Shown: positions 1 through 8,666, numbered from the stretch's first letter. The stretch is DNA of 64,000 bases from an uncultured Duncaniella sp. (GCA_910586305.1 CAJUGS010000012.1:1-64000); one strand, 5' to 3'. The notes: generated by a model not told the origin, from the letters alone. Translations and numbers: made by a program.

Positions 1-156
1 GTTGCTTAATCATGTCGAACATTAAAATCTATTTAAATTCAAACACTCTCTTAGATAAATTTACGGGATATTTAGAATAGCAATAAAATACACTTATCTT
101 TTTGCACATGGAAAGTTTTCTTATATTTGGCCGATGGCAATTCAGTGTTTTTTCTC

Positions 157-164
157 TAATTTTG
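157..164 (+). promoter_or_regulatory. -7 promoter element of gluQ
   Basis: TAATTTTG matches the Bacteroidetes -7 consensus TAnnTTTG. It lies only 5 nt before the chosen ATG, so the transcript may be leaderless or nearly so. No clear TTTG -33 box sits 19-20 nt upstream. The first 130 bases of the window are AT-rich and show no gene. Confidence 0.55.
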
Positions 165-169
165 CCGTC

Positions 170-1108
170 ATGAATCAAACCGATCGTATTGTAAAGGGGC
201 GTTTTGCCCCATCACCCACCGGAAGGATGCATCTTGGCAATCTCTTCACGGCTCTTTTGTCGTGGCTGTCGGTCAAGAGCGTCGGAGGCAGATGGGTGCT
301 TCGCATAGAGGATCTCGACCCTCAGCGGAGCAAGAGGGTGTATAGCGAGATGATTGAGGACGACCTTCTCTGGCTCGGCCTGGAGTGGGATGAGGGTGGT
401 CTCGACGATATCGGCGAGTCGGGTCCATATTGCCAGAGCCGTCGCGGGGAGATATATGAGGCTTTTCTCGAAAAGCTGAGAGAGACCGGTTTCACATATC
501 CGTGCACCTGTACCCGTGCTGACATAATGGCCACTCAGGCACCACACCAGAGCGATGGTAGGGTGATTTACGGTGGCACCTGCCGGCCTGATTGGCTGCC
601 ATGTATTGTCGAGGAGCCTGTGTGTCCCCATGCTACGAGGCTGTGGGTGCCAGACCGAGAGATACATTTCACCGACCGCGTCTATGGAGACCGTACAGTG
701 AACCTTGCCACGCATTGTGGCGACTTTGTGGTGCGCCGGGCCGACGGGGCCTGGGCCTATCAGCTTGCCGTAGTGGTCGACGATGCCCTCATGGGTATCA
801 CTGAGGTGGTGAGGGGAGAGGATCTTCTGTTGTCCACAGGTCAGCAGCTCTATCTCTACGGCCTTCTTGGTCTTGAAGCGCCTGAGTATGCCCATGTGCC
901 TCTGGTATGCAACGAGGCAGGAATCAGGCTGTCGAAACGCGACAAGTCCATGGGAATGGAGGAGTTGCGCCGTCGCTATATCCCCGAGGAACTCCTCGGT
1001 CTTCTGGCCCATAGGGCCGGGCTGATATCCGAACCGCGACGGTCTTCCCTTGACGAGCTGATCGGGATTTTCTCTTGGGACAAAGTGCTTGTGCCCGGAA
1101 GGCTGTGA
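170..1108 (+). CDS. gluQ: Glutamyl-Q tRNA(Asp) synthetase
   Basis: A truncated GluRS paralogue of 312 residues that in known members activates glutamate and attaches it to the queuosine base of tRNA(Asp). The N-terminus has the class I signature GRFAPSPTGRMHLGN (HLGN in place of HIGH), a zinc-type C-x-C...Y...C set around YPCTCT and YGGTC, and a KMSKS-like SKRDKS near the C-terminus. It ends where full GluRS would continue into the anticodon-binding domain, and that absence separates it from gltX. I chose ATG 170 because an upstream in-frame ATG at 134 precedes the likely -7 box and adds a non-conserved stretch. The next gene follows after 64 bases. Confidence 0.9.
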   Translation: MNQTDRIVKGRFAPSPTGRMHLGNLFTALLSWLSVKSVGGRWVLRIEDLDPQRSKRVYSEMIEDDLLWLGLEWDEGGLDDIGESGPYCQSRRGEIYEAFLEKLRETGFTYPCTCTRADIMATQAPHQSDGRVIYGGTCRPDWLPCIVEEPVCPHATRLWVPDREIHFTDRVYGDRTVNLATHCGDFVVRRADGAWAYQLAVVVDDALMGITEVVRGEDLLLSTGQQLYLYGLLGLEAPEYAHVPLVCNEAGIRLSKRDKSMGMEELRRRYIPEELLGLLAHRAGLISEPRRSSLDELIGIFSWDKVLVPGRL

Positions 1109-1172
1109 ACATAACCGCCCTTTATAGCATTCTTTTTATATTATATAATGTTATAATGTCGGACTGTCGCAT

Positions 1173-1577
1173 ATGGATAAGGATAAGCGCATTAATATAT
1201 ACCGTTTCAAATCAGCTATCGGGAGATATGCCGGGTATTACACTCCGGCAGCTCTCTTTGCCAAGCTTAAGAAGGTCGTCGGCAAAGTGGCCACCAAGAC
1301 CCTGTATGTGGTGCTTGTGCTCTATTATGCCACTTTCGATCCGGCTCTTCCGCTTAAGGACAGGATAATGGTGGCGGCTGCGCTCGGCTATTTCATACTT
1401 CCGCTCGATTTTATCCCTGACGGTCTTCCCGGCGGATTTGCCGACGATGCCGGGGCGCTGTTCTATGTGGCACGCCATATATGGAACAATCTGTCAGAAT
1501 CCACTCTACGTAAGGCCGAGTGTAAGCTTCGCGAATGGCTTGGCAATGTCAACAATGAGGATTTGACAGTGGTCTGA
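1173..1577 (+). CDS. YkvA-like DUF1232 membrane protein
   Basis: A 134-residue protein of the YkvA/DUF1232 family, function unknown. The diagnostic region is at about residues 62-100: LKDRIMVAAALGYFILPLDF followed by IPDGLPGGFADD, with the conserved P-x-D-x-I-P-D core inside a hydrophobic hairpin. The N-terminal half is basic and the C-terminus is charged. It may be co-transcribed with gluQ (64-base gap). The gene is followed by inverted repeats that could end transcription. No substrate or partner can be inferred. Confidence 0.8.
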   Translation: MDKDKRINIYRFKSAIGRYAGYYTPAALFAKLKKVVGKVATKTLYVVLVLYYATFDPALPLKDRIMVAAALGYFILPLDFIPDGLPGGFADDAGALFYVARHIWNNLSESTLRKAECKLREWLGNVNNEDLTVV

Positions 1578-1652
1578 CCAAGCTGTTACGTTTGATCTGA
1601 TGTCGATACGTAGATTATCACTTGGCCACGGCCTTGTCCATATGTCCGGGAT

Positions 1653-1725
1653 GTTTTTTAATAAAAAACTCCGGGTGAAGATAGCGACTGATACCATAGT
1701 CTCGGTCGCTTTTCTCATCCGGAGT
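1653..1725. terminator. Nested inverted repeats between convergent genes
   Basis: GTTTTTT-AAT-AAAAAAC (1653-1669) runs into a second structure with arms ACTCCGG (1668-1674) and CCGGAGT (1719-1725), inner TGA/TCA pairing, and AGCGAC (1683-1688) with GTCGCT (1705-1710). It lies between the ends of two convergent genes, so a bidirectional terminator is likely but unproven. The CCGGAGTC core recurs in the hairpin at 4005-4057. Confidence 0.45.
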
Positions 1726-1749
1726 CTGTAACTTATGTACGGCGGTGTT

Positions 1750-2301
1750 TTACATGGCGCAGTATTCGATTTTTCCTACGATCTTGCGAGAGAGAACGGC
1801 TGTGCCTTCGAGAATCACCGATGGCTGGTGGAGTTCGCCTGGGAAGTACAGGAAGAATCTGTCGGGTGTGGCGGGAACATAGTCGGTCTCACCTTCGAGA
1901 TCGAAGAATGTGCGGTCTTTCACGGGGTCATATTCCATGTTGGGCACTCCGCCTTTGGGATGACCCATCATTTCGCATCCTTCGAATGTGTATTGCAGGT
2001 CGATAAATTTGTTGTGTGTCTCCGAGCGTGTGTCTTCGGGTGCTTTGGGGGTGTACTCGAGCATATTGAACCACAGACGTCCGGGTACTACTTCGTGCTT
2101 TCCTGCGGGGAGTGTGTGGAGGTCGTGGTTGCTGAGGAATTCGAACATTTTGTCCCAGAGTTCCTTGTTGGCGTGATACTGCTCGGCAAAAGCTACGGCG
2201 TTGACCGAAGCATCGGGGTTGCATTCCCATCCGTTGGCCCATTCGCGTGTCTCCATCCAGGTTTTAGCCTCTTCAGGAGAGAATTTCTTTTCTGTTGACA
2301 T
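1750..2301 (-). CDS. YhcH/YjgK/YiaL family cupin protein
   Basis: A 183-residue protein of the YhcH/YjgK/YiaL family (DUF386, also the family of EbgC). Members are beta-sandwich metal-binding proteins associated with sugar and uronate catabolism; biochemical roles are poorly known. Recognisable features are HNKFIDLQYTFEGCE, the acidic middle, and the C-terminal FFLYFPGELHQPSV with the conserved P-x-E/D-x-H-x-P motif that closes the metal site. I start at ATG 2301, which gives MSTEKKF; an upstream ATG adds 14 residues of promoter-like sequence. It is divergent from a GH28 polygalacturonase, which suggests processing of pectin-derived sugars such as an isomerase or mutarotase step. Confidence 0.8.
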   Translation of the reverse strand: MSTEKKFSPEEAKTWMETREWANGWECNPDASVNAVAFAEQYHANKELWDKMFEFLSNHDLHTLPAGKHEVVPGRLWFNMLEYTPKAPEDTRSETHNKFIDLQYTFEGCEMMGHPKGGVPNMEYDPVKDRTFFDLEGETDYVPATPDRFFLYFPGELHQPSVILEGTAVLSRKIVGKIEYCAM

Positions 2302-2340
2302 GGTATGTTTATTTAGTTTGATAAGTGATTGTCTATTCTG

Positions 2341-2388
2341 CAAAATTACACAATTGGTGTTGAAAATGGTATTTTTTTAGTAATTTTG
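2341..2388. promoter_or_regulatory. Divergent promoter pair for YhcH and GH28 genes
   Basis: On the minus strand TAATTTTG (2348-2341) is the -7 box for the YhcH gene. On the plus strand TAATTTTG (2381-2388) serves the GH28 gene, with a TGTTG at 2358-2362 as a weak -33. The two identical -7 boxes face away from each other 32 nt apart. This arrangement would allow joint control, although no operator is evident. Confidence 0.6.
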
Positions 2389-2411
2389 TCGAAACAAAAA
2401 TTGTGTATACC

Positions 2412-3980
2412 ATGAGAATTCCCATGTTTTTAGCTTCTATGGTGCTTGGAGCCGGCCTCAGCATGGCTGCGGTTGATCCCGCTTACGCACCTTACTATGA
2501 GAATCTTCCGTTTGATATGCCCGAGGTTCATGCTCCGGTGATTCCGGCGCGCTCGGTGTCGCTGTCCGACTTTGGAGCTGTGTGTGACGGTGTCACTCTC
2601 AACACTGATGCTTTTGCCAAAGCTATCGAGCATCTGGCCTCGCAGGGTGGTGGCACACTCGAGGTTCCCGACGGTGTATGGGTCACAGGTCCGATAGAGC
2701 TTAAGTCTAATATCAATATCAATCTGTCGGAGGGTGCCATTATTTCGTTTGACCCCAACCCCGACCTCTATCCAATGAGGAGGGTGATATATGAGGGCTT
2801 CGAGGCTTGGCGTCGACAGTCGCCGATCACAGGTACAGGTCTGGAGAATATATCGATTACCGGCAGCGGTATAATTGACGGAAATGGCAATCGCTGGCGT
2901 CCGGTGAAGAAGACCCAGATGACCAAAGCCGAGTGGACCAACCTCACGGCCAAGGGTGGTGTGATAATTCCGTCGGGAGATACTGAGGAGTGGTATCCCT
3001 CACAGGAATTCCTCAACGGCAAGAAAAACGGCAACCGTCGTCGCGAGTACACAAAGGAGGAAGCAGATTCCTATAAGCAGTATCTGCGTCCGGTGATGGT
3101 TCACCTCGTTCAGTGCAAGAATGTGATGCTCAAAGGTGTGACTTTCCAGAACTCTCCGGCCTGGAATCTGCATCCGCTCATGTGTGAGAATCTTATCCTT
3201 GACGGTCTCAATGTGCGCAATCCCTATTATTCCCATAATGGCGACGGAATGGATGTGGAGTCGTGCAAGAACGTTATTATCTGCCGTTCGCTCCTGGATG
3301 TAGGCGATGACGCTATCTGCATAAAGTCGGGCAAAGATGAGGAAGGCCGCAAGCGCGGTATCCCAACCGAGAATGTGATTGTGCGAGACTGTCGCGTGTT
3401 CCACGGCCATGGCGGATTCGTGGTGGGAAGCGAGATGAGCGGTGGAGTCAACAATATATCTGTGGAGAATTGCCAGTTCACAGGTACAGATGTGGGCCTG
3501 CGTTTCAAGAGCACACGAGGCCGTGGCGGCGTGGTGAAGAATATCTTCATCAACAACATCTCCATGGTCGACATCACAGGCGACGCCATCACATTCGACC
3601 TCTACTACTGGACATTCGGCAAGGGTCCTCAGGGTGTTCCTCCGGTCGACGAGGGTACTCCCCAGTTCAAGGACATCACCATTGACAACGTGACTGCTCT
3701 TAATTCCGGCAAGGCTCTGAAGTTCAACGGAATTCCCGAAATGCCTATCGAGAACATCACAGTGAGCAACTCGGTGTTCACAGCGCGCGAGGGAGGCTTG
3801 CTTTCCGAGTCGAAGAACATTCTGTTCCACAATGTGCTCATCCGTCCCGACGAGGGTCCGGCCATGACCATTAACAATGTTACCGACGCTACATTCACTC
3901 TTTGCCGTTTCATATCCCCCGATGGCGAGCAGCCTGTCGTAACCACAGGAGACAACAAAGGTATTAGAATGGGTAGATAA
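2412..3980 (+). CDS. Secreted GH28 polygalacturonase
   Basis: A 522-residue glycoside hydrolase family 28 enzyme that hydrolyses alpha-1,4-galacturonide bonds in (rhamno)galacturonan. A signal peptide, MRIPMFLASMVLGAGLSMA, is followed by a parallel beta-helix. Active-site motifs are visible in family order: NGDGMD (D278, D281), GDDA (D299, D300), GHG around H333, and R364-F-K366 in place of RIK. The start is ATG 2412; an in-frame GTG at 2403 would spoil the signal peptide. It stands alone on its strand, divergent from the YhcH gene, about 25 kb from the main pectin locus. Confidence 0.9.
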   Translation: MRIPMFLASMVLGAGLSMAAVDPAYAPYYENLPFDMPEVHAPVIPARSVSLSDFGAVCDGVTLNTDAFAKAIEHLASQGGGTLEVPDGVWVTGPIELKSNININLSEGAIISFDPNPDLYPMRRVIYEGFEAWRRQSPITGTGLENISITGSGIIDGNGNRWRPVKKTQMTKAEWTNLTAKGGVIIPSGDTEEWYPSQEFLNGKKNGNRRREYTKEEADSYKQYLRPVMVHLVQCKNVMLKGVTFQNSPAWNLHPLMCENLILDGLNVRNPYYSHNGDGMDVESCKNVIICRSLLDVGDDAICIKSGKDEEGRKRGIPTENVIVRDCRVFHGHGGFVVGSEMSGGVNNISVENCQFTGTDVGLRFKSTRGRGGVVKNIFINNISMVDITGDAITFDLYYWTFGKGPQGVPPVDEGTPQFKDITIDNVTALNSGKALKFNGIPEMPIENITVSNSVFTAREGGLLSESKNILFHNVLIRPDEGPAMTINNVTDATFTLCRFISPDGEQPVVTTGDNKGIRMGR

Positions 3981-4004
3981 CGAGCCTATAAACAGACGAT
4001 ATAG

Positions 4005-4057
4005 AACAGAGACTCCGGACGATGAGGTGAATTCCTCTCTCGTCCGGAGTCTCTGTT
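4005..4057. terminator. Strong bidirectional hairpin terminator
   Basis: An 18-bp perfect stem (4005-4022 with 4040-4057) containing GAGACTCCGGAC, followed by TTTT on the plus strand. The loop can extend through GAGG/CCTC. It lies between the convergent GH28 and asnS genes. Confidence 0.85.
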
Positions 4058-4080
4058 TTCGATTATTTCGTATCAGCGTG

Positions 4081-5472
4081 TCAGAATTCCGCCTTACCCG
4101 GGGTGCGGGGGAAGGGGATGACGTCGCGGATGTTAGTCATGCCTGTCACGAAGAGCACGAGACGCTCGAATCCGAGTCCGAAACCGGAGTGGGGCACTGT
4201 GCCGAATCGACGGGTGTCGAGATACCACCACATATCCTTCATGGGTATGTTGAGCTCCTCGATGCGGGCGAGAAGTTTGTCGTAGTTCTCCTCGCGCTCT
4301 GAACCTCCGATGATTTCGCCGATGTGGGGGAAGAGTACGTCCATGGCACGGACTGTCTTTCCATCTTCGTTCTGCTTCATGTAGAAAGCCTTGATTTCCT
4401 TGGGATAGTCGGTGAGAATCACAGGTTTCTTGAAGTGCTCTTCCACGAGATAGCGTTCATGTTCGCTCTGAAGGTCGGTGCCCCAGTGGACGGGGAATTC
4501 GAACTTCTTGCCTGACTCCTCAAGGATTTTAACGCCTTCGGTATATGTGAGGCGGATGAAGTCGTTGTCGACCACAAACTTGAGACGCTCAACGAGGCCC
4601 TTGTCATACATCTGCTCGAGGAAGCGGATGTCGTCGATGCAGTGTTCGAGGGCATAGTTGATGCAGTATTTCACAAACTCCTCGGCGAGGTCCATATTGT
4701 CGGCAATGTCATAGAATGCCATTTCCGGCTCTATCATCCAGAACTCCGAGAGATGGCGGGGAGTGTTGGAGTTTTCGGCGCGGAATGTGGGACCGAATGT
4801 GTATATCTGGCCGAGAGCTGTCGCTCCGAGTTCGCCTTCGAGCTGGCCCGATACGGTGAGTGCAGTCGATTTGGCAAAGAAGTCTTTAGAGTAGTCTACC
4901 TTACCCTCCTCGTCGACGGGAAGATTGTTGAGGTCGAGAGTTGTTACCTGGAACATTGCTCCAGCTCCCTCACAGTCGCTGGCTGTGATGAGGGGGGTGT
5001 TGAGATAGAAGAATCCTCTCTCCTGGAAGAATTTGTGGATGGCGAACGCGAGGGCGCTGCGCACACGGAGCACGGCTCCGAATGTGTTGGTACGCGGACG
5101 CAGGTGGGCTATCTCACGGAGAAATTCGAGAGTGTGACCTTTCTTCTGCAACGGATAGGTTTCGGGGTCGGCTGTGCCATACACTCCTATGGAATCGGCC
5201 TGGATCTCACACGACTGTCCCTTGCCCTGGCTCTCGACGAGCTTGCCGGTGACATGGATGCTTGAGCCTGTGGTGACGGGCTTGAGCTCCTCGTCGGAGA
5301 AACGCGACATATCGAGCACAATCTGGAGATTGTTGATGGTGGATCCGTCGTTGAGCTGTACGAACTGCACGTGTTTGTTGCCTCGGCGGGTACGCACCCA
5401 TCCTCTTGCCTCTACCTCGGTACCTATGAGTTCCGGGGTGGAAAGAAGTTGTTTTATGGTGGTTCTTTTCAT
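4081..5472 (-). CDS. asnS: Asparaginyl-tRNA synthetase
   Basis: Class IIb aminoacyl-tRNA synthetase of 463 residues, the normal length. The N-terminal OB-fold anticodon-binding domain covers about residues 1-110 (VEARGWVRTRRGNKHVQFVQ). The catalytic domain has motif 2 as FRAENSNTPRHLSEFWMIEP and motif 3 as GFGLGFERLVLF, ending in IPFPRTPGKAEF. The ATG at 5472 starts MKRTTIKQLL. It lies 28 bases downstream of rluB on the same strand and is probably co-transcribed with it. The 3' end faces a strong hairpin. Confidence 0.97.
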   Translation of the reverse strand: MKRTTIKQLLSTPELIGTEVEARGWVRTRRGNKHVQFVQLNDGSTINNLQIVLDMSRFSDEELKPVTTGSSIHVTGKLVESQGKGQSCEIQADSIGVYGTADPETYPLQKKGHTLEFLREIAHLRPRTNTFGAVLRVRSALAFAIHKFFQERGFFYLNTPLITASDCEGAGAMFQVTTLDLNNLPVDEEGKVDYSKDFFAKSTALTVSGQLEGELGATALGQIYTFGPTFRAENSNTPRHLSEFWMIEPEMAFYDIADNMDLAEEFVKYCINYALEHCIDDIRFLEQMYDKGLVERLKFVVDNDFIRLTYTEGVKILEESGKKFEFPVHWGTDLQSEHERYLVEEHFKKPVILTDYPKEIKAFYMKQNEDGKTVRAMDVLFPHIGEIIGGSEREENYDKLLARIEELNIPMKDMWWYLDTRRFGTVPHSGFGLGFERLVLFVTGMTNIRDVIPFPRTPGKAEF

Positions 5473-5500
5473 TGCTGATTGGTAGTGTTGTTGACTCTGA

Positions 5501-7036
5501 TTACTCGAACGAGCCCATCTTCAGGTAGTTGACTTCCTCCTGTGTGAGGTAGCGCCAGCGTCCGCGGGGCAGGTTCTTTTTGGTGAGGCCGGCGAAGTAT
5601 ACGCGGTCGAGTTTTGTGACATGATATCCGAGGCTCTCGAAGATGCGACGCACGATGCGGTTACGTCCCGAGTGTATTTCGATTCCGGCCTGGTTGCGGT
5701 CGGTCTCGGTGGCATACGAGATGGCGTCGGCATGGATGGGGCCGTCGTCAAGCTCGATTCCGTCGGCTATGCGCTGCATATCCTCTTCGGCGATGTCCTT
5801 GTCGGTCCACACATGGTATATTTTTTTCTTGACGAATTTGGGGTGGGTAAGCTTTGATGCGAGATCGCCGTCGTTGGTGAGCAGAAGCACACCAGTGGTG
5901 TTGCGGTCAAGGCGTCCGACGGGGTATATGCGCTCCTCGCAAGCACCCTTCACAAGGTCCATCACTGTGAGTCGGCCGTTGGGGTCGTCGCTTGTGGTCA
6001 CGCAGTCTTTGGGCTTGTTGAGTAGAATGTAGCACTTCTTCTCGAGTGCCACGATTTTCTCGTCATATTCCACCACGTCGCTGTGGCTTATCTTGGTGCC
6101 GAGTTCGGTGACGACATTTCCATTAACCTTTATCAGGCCCTGGAGGATGTATTCGTCGGCCTCGCGGCGTGAGCACAATCCGGCATTGGCCATATACTTG
6201 TTGAGGCGAATCTGTTCGTTGGGATCCGGAATCTCCATTTCATATTCCACACGTTTTGGACGCGGAGTGAAGCTGCGTCCTCCCTGTGGCATACCGAACT
6301 GGTTCTGGCGGGGACCTTTGTTGCCATATCCGCCCTGGCGGTTGTTGTTTCCGTAACCGCCCTGTGCTCCACGCTGCTGGTATCCACCCTGGCGGTTGTT
6401 GTTTCCGTAACCGCCCTGCGCTCCGCGCTGCTGGTATCCGCCCTGGCGGTTGTTGTTTCCGTAACCGCCCTGTGCTCCGCGCTGCTGGTATCCGCCCTGG
6501 CGGTTGTTGTTTCCGTAACCGCCCTGCGCTCCGCGTGGCTGATATCCGCCCTGGCGGTTGTTGTTGCCATATCCGCCCTGACGGTTATAATTATTGCGGG
6601 GCTGGTATCCACCCTGCTGGTATCCACCCTGGCGGTTGTAGTTGTTACGGGGCTGATAACCTGTAGCCTGGGGTGTTGTTTCGTCGGTCGAGGCAGACTC
6701 GTTTGCTGCTCCATCTGTGGGAGTCCCTTCGGTCTGTGGAGCGTAGGGTCTCTGTTGGTATCCACCCTGGCGATTGTTGTAGCGGTTGTTCTGGTATCCT
6801 CCCCCCTGGTTGTTGTAGCGGTTGTTCTGGTATCCTCCCTGGCGGTTGTTATAGGGACGCTGCTGGTAGGGACGGTTGCTGTTGTATCCCTGGTTGCCGT
6901 ATGAACGGTGCTCCTGCTGTGATCCCTCCTTTGAGGTTTGTTCGAAGTCTGATGTCGTGTGGCTGTCCATATTAGCCGCCGATATCGGACGTGCGCCAAT
7001 GCGCGGGCGTTTGCCTTTCTTTTCGTTGCTGTCCAT
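5501..7036 (-). CDS. rluB: RluB-like 23S rRNA pseudouridine synthase with long disordered N-terminus
   Basis: A 511-residue protein. The C-terminal part is a standard RsuA/RluB-family synthase: S4 RNA-binding domain from about residue 276 (IRLNKYMANAGLCSRREADE) and the catalytic loop GRLDRNTTGVLLLTNDG with Asp377. The first 240 or so residues are of low complexity, rich in G, Y, N, Q and R, with repeats such as GGYGNNNRQGGYQQRGAQ. They resemble RGG-type RNA-binding disordered regions. Such extensions occur on Bacteroidetes homologues as I recall; their role is not settled. The extension is encoded in part by 54-bp tandem repeats. asnS follows after 28 bases. Confidence 0.9.
   Translation of the reverse strand: MDSNEKKGKRPRIGARPISAANMDSHTTSDFEQTSKEGSQQEHRSYGNQGYNSNRPYQQRPYNNRQGGYQNNRYNNQGGGYQNNRYNNRQGGYQQRPYAPQTEGTPTDGAANESASTDETTPQATGYQPRNNYNRQGGYQQGGYQPRNNYNRQGGYGNNNRQGGYQPRGAQGGYGNNNRQGGYQQRGAQGGYGNNNRQGGYQQRGAQGGYGNNNRQGGYQQRGAQGGYGNNNRQGGYGNKGPRQNQFGMPQGGRSFTPRPKRVEYEMEIPDPNEQIRLNKYMANAGLCSRREADEYILQGLIKVNGNVVTELGTKISHSDVVEYDEKIVALEKKCYILLNKPKDCVTTSDDPNGRLTVMDLVKGACEERIYPVGRLDRNTTGVLLLTNDGDLASKLTHPKFVKKKIYHVWTDKDIAEEDMQRIADGIELDDGPIHADAISYATETDRNQAGIEIHSGRNRIVRRIFESLGYHVTKLDRVYFAGLTKKNLPRGRWRYLTQEEVNYLKMGSFE
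6333..6566. repeat. 54-bp tandem repeat inside rluB
   Basis: CCCTGGCGGTTGTTGTT recurs at 6333, 6387, 6441, 6495 and 6549, an exact 54-bp period. Each unit encodes 18 residues of the GGYGNNNRQGGYQ(Q/P)RGAQ type. The units are nearly identical at DNA level, which implies recent expansion or conversion, so copy number may vary between strains. Confidence 0.9.
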
Positions 7037-7206
7037 GATAGCTCTTTGGTGTTGTTGGGTTGATTACGTGGTGAAAAATTGCCCGGCCTCGCGGCGGACG
7101 GTTGAAAAATAAGGAGTGTTTTGTTACTTCTGTCTTTAGAAAGAGAGACTGTAAATTAAAAACGAAATGTTGATATGAAAAGTTGAATGATGAATTATCG
7201 ATTTTG

Positions 7207-7238
7207 CAAAATTAATAAAATTCTGAATGAAATGCAAG
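7207..7238 (-). promoter_or_regulatory. Promoter of rluB-asnS
   Basis: On the minus strand CTTG (7238-7235), 20 nt, then TAATTTTG (7214-7207). The predicted start near 7200 leaves a leader of about 165 nt before the rluB ATG. Confidence 0.55.
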
Positions 7239-7243
7239 AATTT

Positions 7244-8593
7244 TCATTCGTAATCGAACATGAGGTTGGCAACGTTCTCGATATAGTTTGATCCCGGTGC
7301 TATCAGCGATTCGATCGCGCCGCCTATGAGTGCCGGGAAGAGCCTTTCTCCGAGGCTCTCTTTCTCCTTGGCTGGTTTCGACCCGGCATAAAATTCCTTC
7401 CGGAAATCGAAGTTGGAAGGAGGAGGGAATGCACCGAATCCGGTTGTTGTCATTCGTGGTGACAGACAGGTGAACTGCATCTCTGTAAGGTTGAGTCTGA
7501 CCTTTCCGAACATCATCAGTGCCTGTATTCCCAGGGTTGCTCCATACTCGCCTGCGGTGGCCGCTGTCTCCATTTCGGGGATTATAGCCGCTCCTCCGCC
7601 GGCCTCTACAGGCAGTGAGGTGGAAGTGGCGGTAACACTGGGCGATACTGTGCCGTATCCTCCGTGGCCGGTGTCTATGGCAACAAGTGTTTCAGTGTCG
7701 CCAATGCGGGCCGGGGCAAGAAATGTCATACAGGCTGACAGGCACATATTTGACTGATTGCCGGAGTATTTAGCTGGATATGGCGATACCGTTATGTATG
7801 TGTTGACGAAGTCTATTGATATATCACCGAGCTTGCATAGGAGGTCACAGCCTACTGTTGGCTTGCGTAGACCGTCGGATGATGATACGATGCGGAACGG
7901 TACGTCGTGCATCTCGATGTCGCCGAGTCGGAGACTGTTCGCTATGGCGTATGCACCATCGCATATGGCCGTGTCGGGGAGAAGTGGCTTGAGCCCGAGG
8001 CCTGTGGCGAGGCTGTCGGTGATGAGGTTGTGGCGGTGACCGGTGTCGAAGGCCATTCTCACAGGTCGGTTGTTGATCAAGGCTGCGTCGGTGGCAATGC
8101 TTGCCGATGGTGAAGTGCCACTGTTGTCCCAGACGATAGAAAACGGTATGTGGCTTTCAAGGTGGCGGTCGGAAGAGATGCCGTAGGGTGTGAATCCGGC
8201 GAGCGATGAATATCGTTTGGCGAGAGTGCGCATTCCGGCGGCCGTGTCCGGGGTGTCGCCAGAGTTCTCGAGGGTGTGTGATATTGTTGTGTGGGCTGCC
8301 TCGTTGAGCCCTTCGCGGCTGAGTGTTTCTGCAAACATTGTCGCCACCGTGGCACGTTCGTCGGGTGTGAGGCTGTCGGAGCAGGTGGCAAAGAGTTCTC
8401 TGAATGATGCGAGTGCCGCCTCGCCACGGTTGAGACGTATCTCTGCGATACAGTGCGAGAGCAGTCGCTCCACTGTGGCTGATGTCGCAGAGTGAAGAGA
8501 GTCAGGCGTTATTGTCTCCGGCAGTGATGTGGCTCGGAGCGAGAGCGATATTGTCAGCAGGCAAAACAATAGAATTCTCATTATTTTTCGCAT
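7244..8593 (-). CDS. Exported retropepsin-like aspartyl protease with two DTG sites
   Basis: A 449-residue protein with an N-terminal signal peptide (MRKIMRILLFCLLTISLSLR), a helical region to about residue 145, and two retropepsin-like segments. The first has AFDTGHRHNLI (Asp183) and the second AIDTGHGGYGT (Asp307), each in the hydrophobic-hydrophobic-D-T-G setting of an aspartyl protease active site. Two DTG lobes in one chain would give a pepsin-like internal dimer, whereas single-domain retropepsins must dimerise. The start is 8593, or 8581 (MRILLF); a longer reading frame upstream crosses the promoter. It is divergent from ispE. Substrate unknown. Confidence 0.7.
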   Translation of the reverse strand: MRKIMRILLFCLLTISLSLRATSLPETITPDSLHSATSATVERLLSHCIAEIRLNRGEAALASFRELFATCSDSLTPDERATVATMFAETLSREGLNEAAHTTISHTLENSGDTPDTAAGMRTLAKRYSSLAGFTPYGISSDRHLESHIPFSIVWDNSGTSPSASIATDAALINNRPVRMAFDTGHRHNLITDSLATGLGLKPLLPDTAICDGAYAIANSLRLGDIEMHDVPFRIVSSSDGLRKPTVGCDLLCKLGDISIDFVNTYITVSPYPAKYSGNQSNMCLSACMTFLAPARIGDTETLVAIDTGHGGYGTVSPSVTATSTSLPVEAGGGAAIIPEMETAATAGEYGATLGIQALMMFGKVRLNLTEMQFTCLSPRMTTTGFGAFPPPSNFDFRKEFYAGSKPAKEKESLGERLFPALIGGAIESLIAPGSNYIENVANLMFDYE

Positions 8594-8658
8594 ATGTGAT
8601 AGGTTGTGATGATGGTGGTGTGATTTGTTCCTATGTGATATTGTCGCTTGTGTGTCTG

Positions 8659-8666
8659 CAAATGTA
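8659..8666 (-). promoter_or_regulatory. -7 element of the aspartyl protease gene
   Basis: TACATTTG on the minus strand (8666-8659) fits TAnnTTTG; the predicted leader is about 59 nt. No good -33 box is seen. Confidence 0.45.

Noticed and set aside
1735..2298. 187-codon plus-strand frame opposite the YhcH gene
   Set aside because: Antisense to a conserved family protein and lacks a plausible start region.
6333..6566. Possible CRISPR array from regular repeats
   Set aside because: The 54-bp units are contiguous and in frame within a coding region, with no spacers and no cas genes.
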